A stretch of DNA of 64,000 nucleotides from contig NC_088325.1 of assembly GCF_910592395.1 (NCBI RefSeq), positions 5,363,501 to 5,427,500 of the forward strand. Direction: 5' to 3'. Source of the stretch: Lineus longissimus (lineage: Eukaryota > Nemertea > Pilidiophora > Heteronemertea > Lineidae). Position 1 is the first letter of the stretch, and every line of letters begins with the position of its first letter. Of the stretch, positions 63,031-64,000 are shown piece by piece. A program made the position numbers and the translations under genes. The notes under the pieces are model-generated. The model was not told where the DNA came from and did no database searches. It saw only the letters and a program-made list of their open reading frames with translations.

Positions 63031-63798
63031 TCAATGATGTGTCCCTGAGAGCATAGCTCGAGTTAATACCAATTGGTACTGTACATTATGACCATTAAGA
63101 TCGATGATTTCACCTTTTTCATCAGTTAAGCGAATATTCAGCTTATTGAATCTTGGTTTACAGGGAATTGCTATTGGTTTCTCAAATGTGTATGCTATTA
63201 AATCCCCAAAATTAGCTTCCTTTATTGGTCTTGTGGTTAGCACATCAGATGCTTCACCATTACTTAATACACTATTAGATTCGATTATGTCACAGTGAAA
63301 AACAAAATGGTTAATTGGTCTAAAATGGATGGGTTTCTCGCTTACAACATCATCCTTACTTTTATTGTCTAAAGGGTAAGGCCATTCTGATTTCATGCCA
63401 AATAATTCATTACTTTTACCAAGAAAATAGATCTGATAATGCGCCTCATTTTTTCTCTTTAGGAAGTGTAAGATGGCCTTACCTGTTGGTTCTTCAAGGT
63501 CAAATCTGACAGCACCTCTACTCATACTATTTTCTTTCAACTTATCCGCAAATACTTTTGAAAAGCTCTGTAGGTCATAGAGACCATCTGGTAGCGTAAT
63601 CTCTGCCACATCAAACCCCTTAACTTTGATTCGGTTATTCTCCCTGGCTGCACTTATGTTGTAGAATGTACAAGGTATTACTGCAAAAGTTAAAGTGATG
63701 CTACATGCATCCTGAATTTCAGTCTTGAGATTGACTGTTAAATCACTTGAACTCTGATCTGGATAGTCACTTGAATCTATGTTCATTACAGTAATCAT
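63031..63798 (-). CDS. Polinton minor capsid/penton-like protein
   Basis: 255 residues; ATG in GTAAATG. Beta-rich with CSITLTFAVIPCTFYNI near 32-48, ITLPDGLYDLQSF near 80-90, IHFRPINHFVFHCDI near 156-170 and LNIRLTDEKGEIIDLNG near 224-240. This block order is typical of the single-jelly-roll minor capsid family of Polintons and adintovirus-like elements. The C-terminus is hairpin-derived (TRAMLSG). It is a paralogue of the gene at 53838-54788. Confidence 0.72.
   Translation of the reverse strand: MITVMNIDSSDYPDQSSSDLTVNLKTEIQDACSITLTFAVIPCTFYNISAARENNRIKVKGFDVAEITLPDGLYDLQSFSKVFADKLKENSMSRGAVRFDLEEPTGKAILHFLKRKNEAHYQIYFLGKSNELFGMKSEWPYPLDNKSKDDVVSEKPIHFRPINHFVFHCDIIESNSVLSNGEASDVLTTRPIKEANFGDLIAYTFEKPIAIPCKPRFNKLNIRLTDEKGEIIDLNGHNVQYQLVLTRAMLSGTHH
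63039..63064. repeat. double-hairpin element 16 (second hairpin decayed)
   Basis: GAGC-ATA-GCTC intact, the partner reduced to GTCCC. It encodes the C-terminal TRAMLSG of the minor-capsid-like gene. Confidence 0.8.
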
Positions 63799-63855
63799 TT
63801 ACTTAAGCAAATTTTCGTTTTCAAATTTACCTTTTATCAAATAAGTAAATTATTC

Positions 63856-63999
63856 TTACTTCATAATATTTCTGGGTAGGATTCCTTGATCGTAAAGGTA
63901 CTCTAATGTTCCATTACTAATAGCTACAGTTCCTCCCAGTTTAAGAATTTCCTCTAGGTTGGCCTGACTTGGGGGACCAATATTGATTCTCAAGAACCT
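63856..63999 (-). CDS. partial Polinton gene at the window edge, unknown
   Basis: On the minus strand one frame is open from the right edge to a TAA at 63856-63858. It ends ...GTLEYLYDQGILPRNIMK and contains LRINIGPPSQANLEEIL. It is likely the C-terminus of another Polinton gene. The major capsid protein and the protease are candidates because both are missing from the window, but nothing here identifies either. Confidence 0.55.
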   Translation of the reverse strand, partial: RFLRINIGPPSQANLEEILKLGGTVAISNGTLEYLYDQGILPRNIMK

Positions 64000-64000
64000 T

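Larger units (their letters stand above)
48006..64000. mobile_element. Polinton/Maverick virus-like DNA transposon (right end beyond the window)
   Basis: Hallmark genes are present together: protein-primed family B DNA polymerase, retroviral-type integrase with chromodomain, A32/FtsK packaging ATPase and capsid-like proteins. Genes lie on both strands and are tightly packed. Neither the terminal inverted repeats nor the 6-bp target duplication can be defined. The double jelly-roll major capsid protein and the adenovirus-like protease usual for this group are not recognised in the window and may lie to the right. All major frames are intact, so the copy is young or still maintained. The start given is that of the first gene, not the element end. 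Confidence 0.93.

Noticed and set aside
49193-63064. CRISPR-like array
   Set aside because: The repeats are dispersed, in both orientations, largely inside genes, with no regular spacers; the setting is eukaryotic.

Overview
The window is eukaryotic nuclear DNA from an animal, most likely a marine or aquatic invertebrate. Evidence: spliced exons with GT/AG borders and consistent phase, an immunoglobulin-superfamily membrane receptor, and dense animal-type mobile elements (PIF/Harbinger, Ty3/Gypsy, a Gmr1-like LTR element, TA-target and Mutator-like non-autonomous elements, a tRNA-derived SINE and a Polinton/Maverick). I cannot name the phylum from sequence alone.

Region 1 (1-12 kb): a 1.0 kb terminal-inverted-repeat element with a 9-bp target duplication, then two head-to-tail Harbinger copies (2091-10519 and 10523-11928) with decayed transposases. 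The first is split by a 6.6 kb rearranged Ty3/Gypsy element (2230-8824) whose inside contains a foldback of LTR pieces, an inverted copy of the pol 3' end and a reverse-transcribed tRNA-Asp piece.

Region 2 (12-24 kb): three terminal-inverted-repeat elements. The largest (13196-18441) encloses a phase-consistent four-exon gene of unknown function. Inverted minisatellites and diverged repeats fill the rest.

Region 3 (24-42 kb): exons of a host Ig-superfamily receptor on the + strand (Ig domain in two exons, a transmembrane exon and two related cytoplasmic exons). A 6.3 kb Gmr1-like LTR element with integrase upstream of reverse transcriptase sits in one intron. A segmental duplication appears to have doubled the cytoplasmic exon. 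A tandem array with CTCF-like cores follows at 42.2-42.6 kb.

Region 4 (43-47.9 kb): a pogo-like and two Mutator-like non-autonomous elements, the latter two with perfect 10-bp target duplications, and a short palindromic MITE.

Region 5 (48-64 kb, running off the right edge): most of a Polinton/Maverick virus-like transposon: protein-primed DNA polymerase B, retroviral-type integrase with chromodomain, FtsK/A32-type packaging ATPase, HNH nuclease, two related capsid-like proteins and several membrane or unknown proteins. Three things stand out. (a) At least 20 copies of a 30-33 bp double-hairpin sequence (GAGC-N3-GCTC, short spacer, GGAC-N3-GTCC) lie between and inside Polinton genes, in both orientations and without breaking the reading frames, with compensatory stem changes. 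I saw none outside the Polinton. (b) Start codons are preceded by TAAAT, in nine cases directly as TAAATG, like the late-promoter motif of poxviruses and relatives. (c) Integrase and ATPase genes diverge from one 10-bp palindrome, CATTTAAATG, that contains both start codons. The double-hairpin family is the best candidate for an undescribed system.
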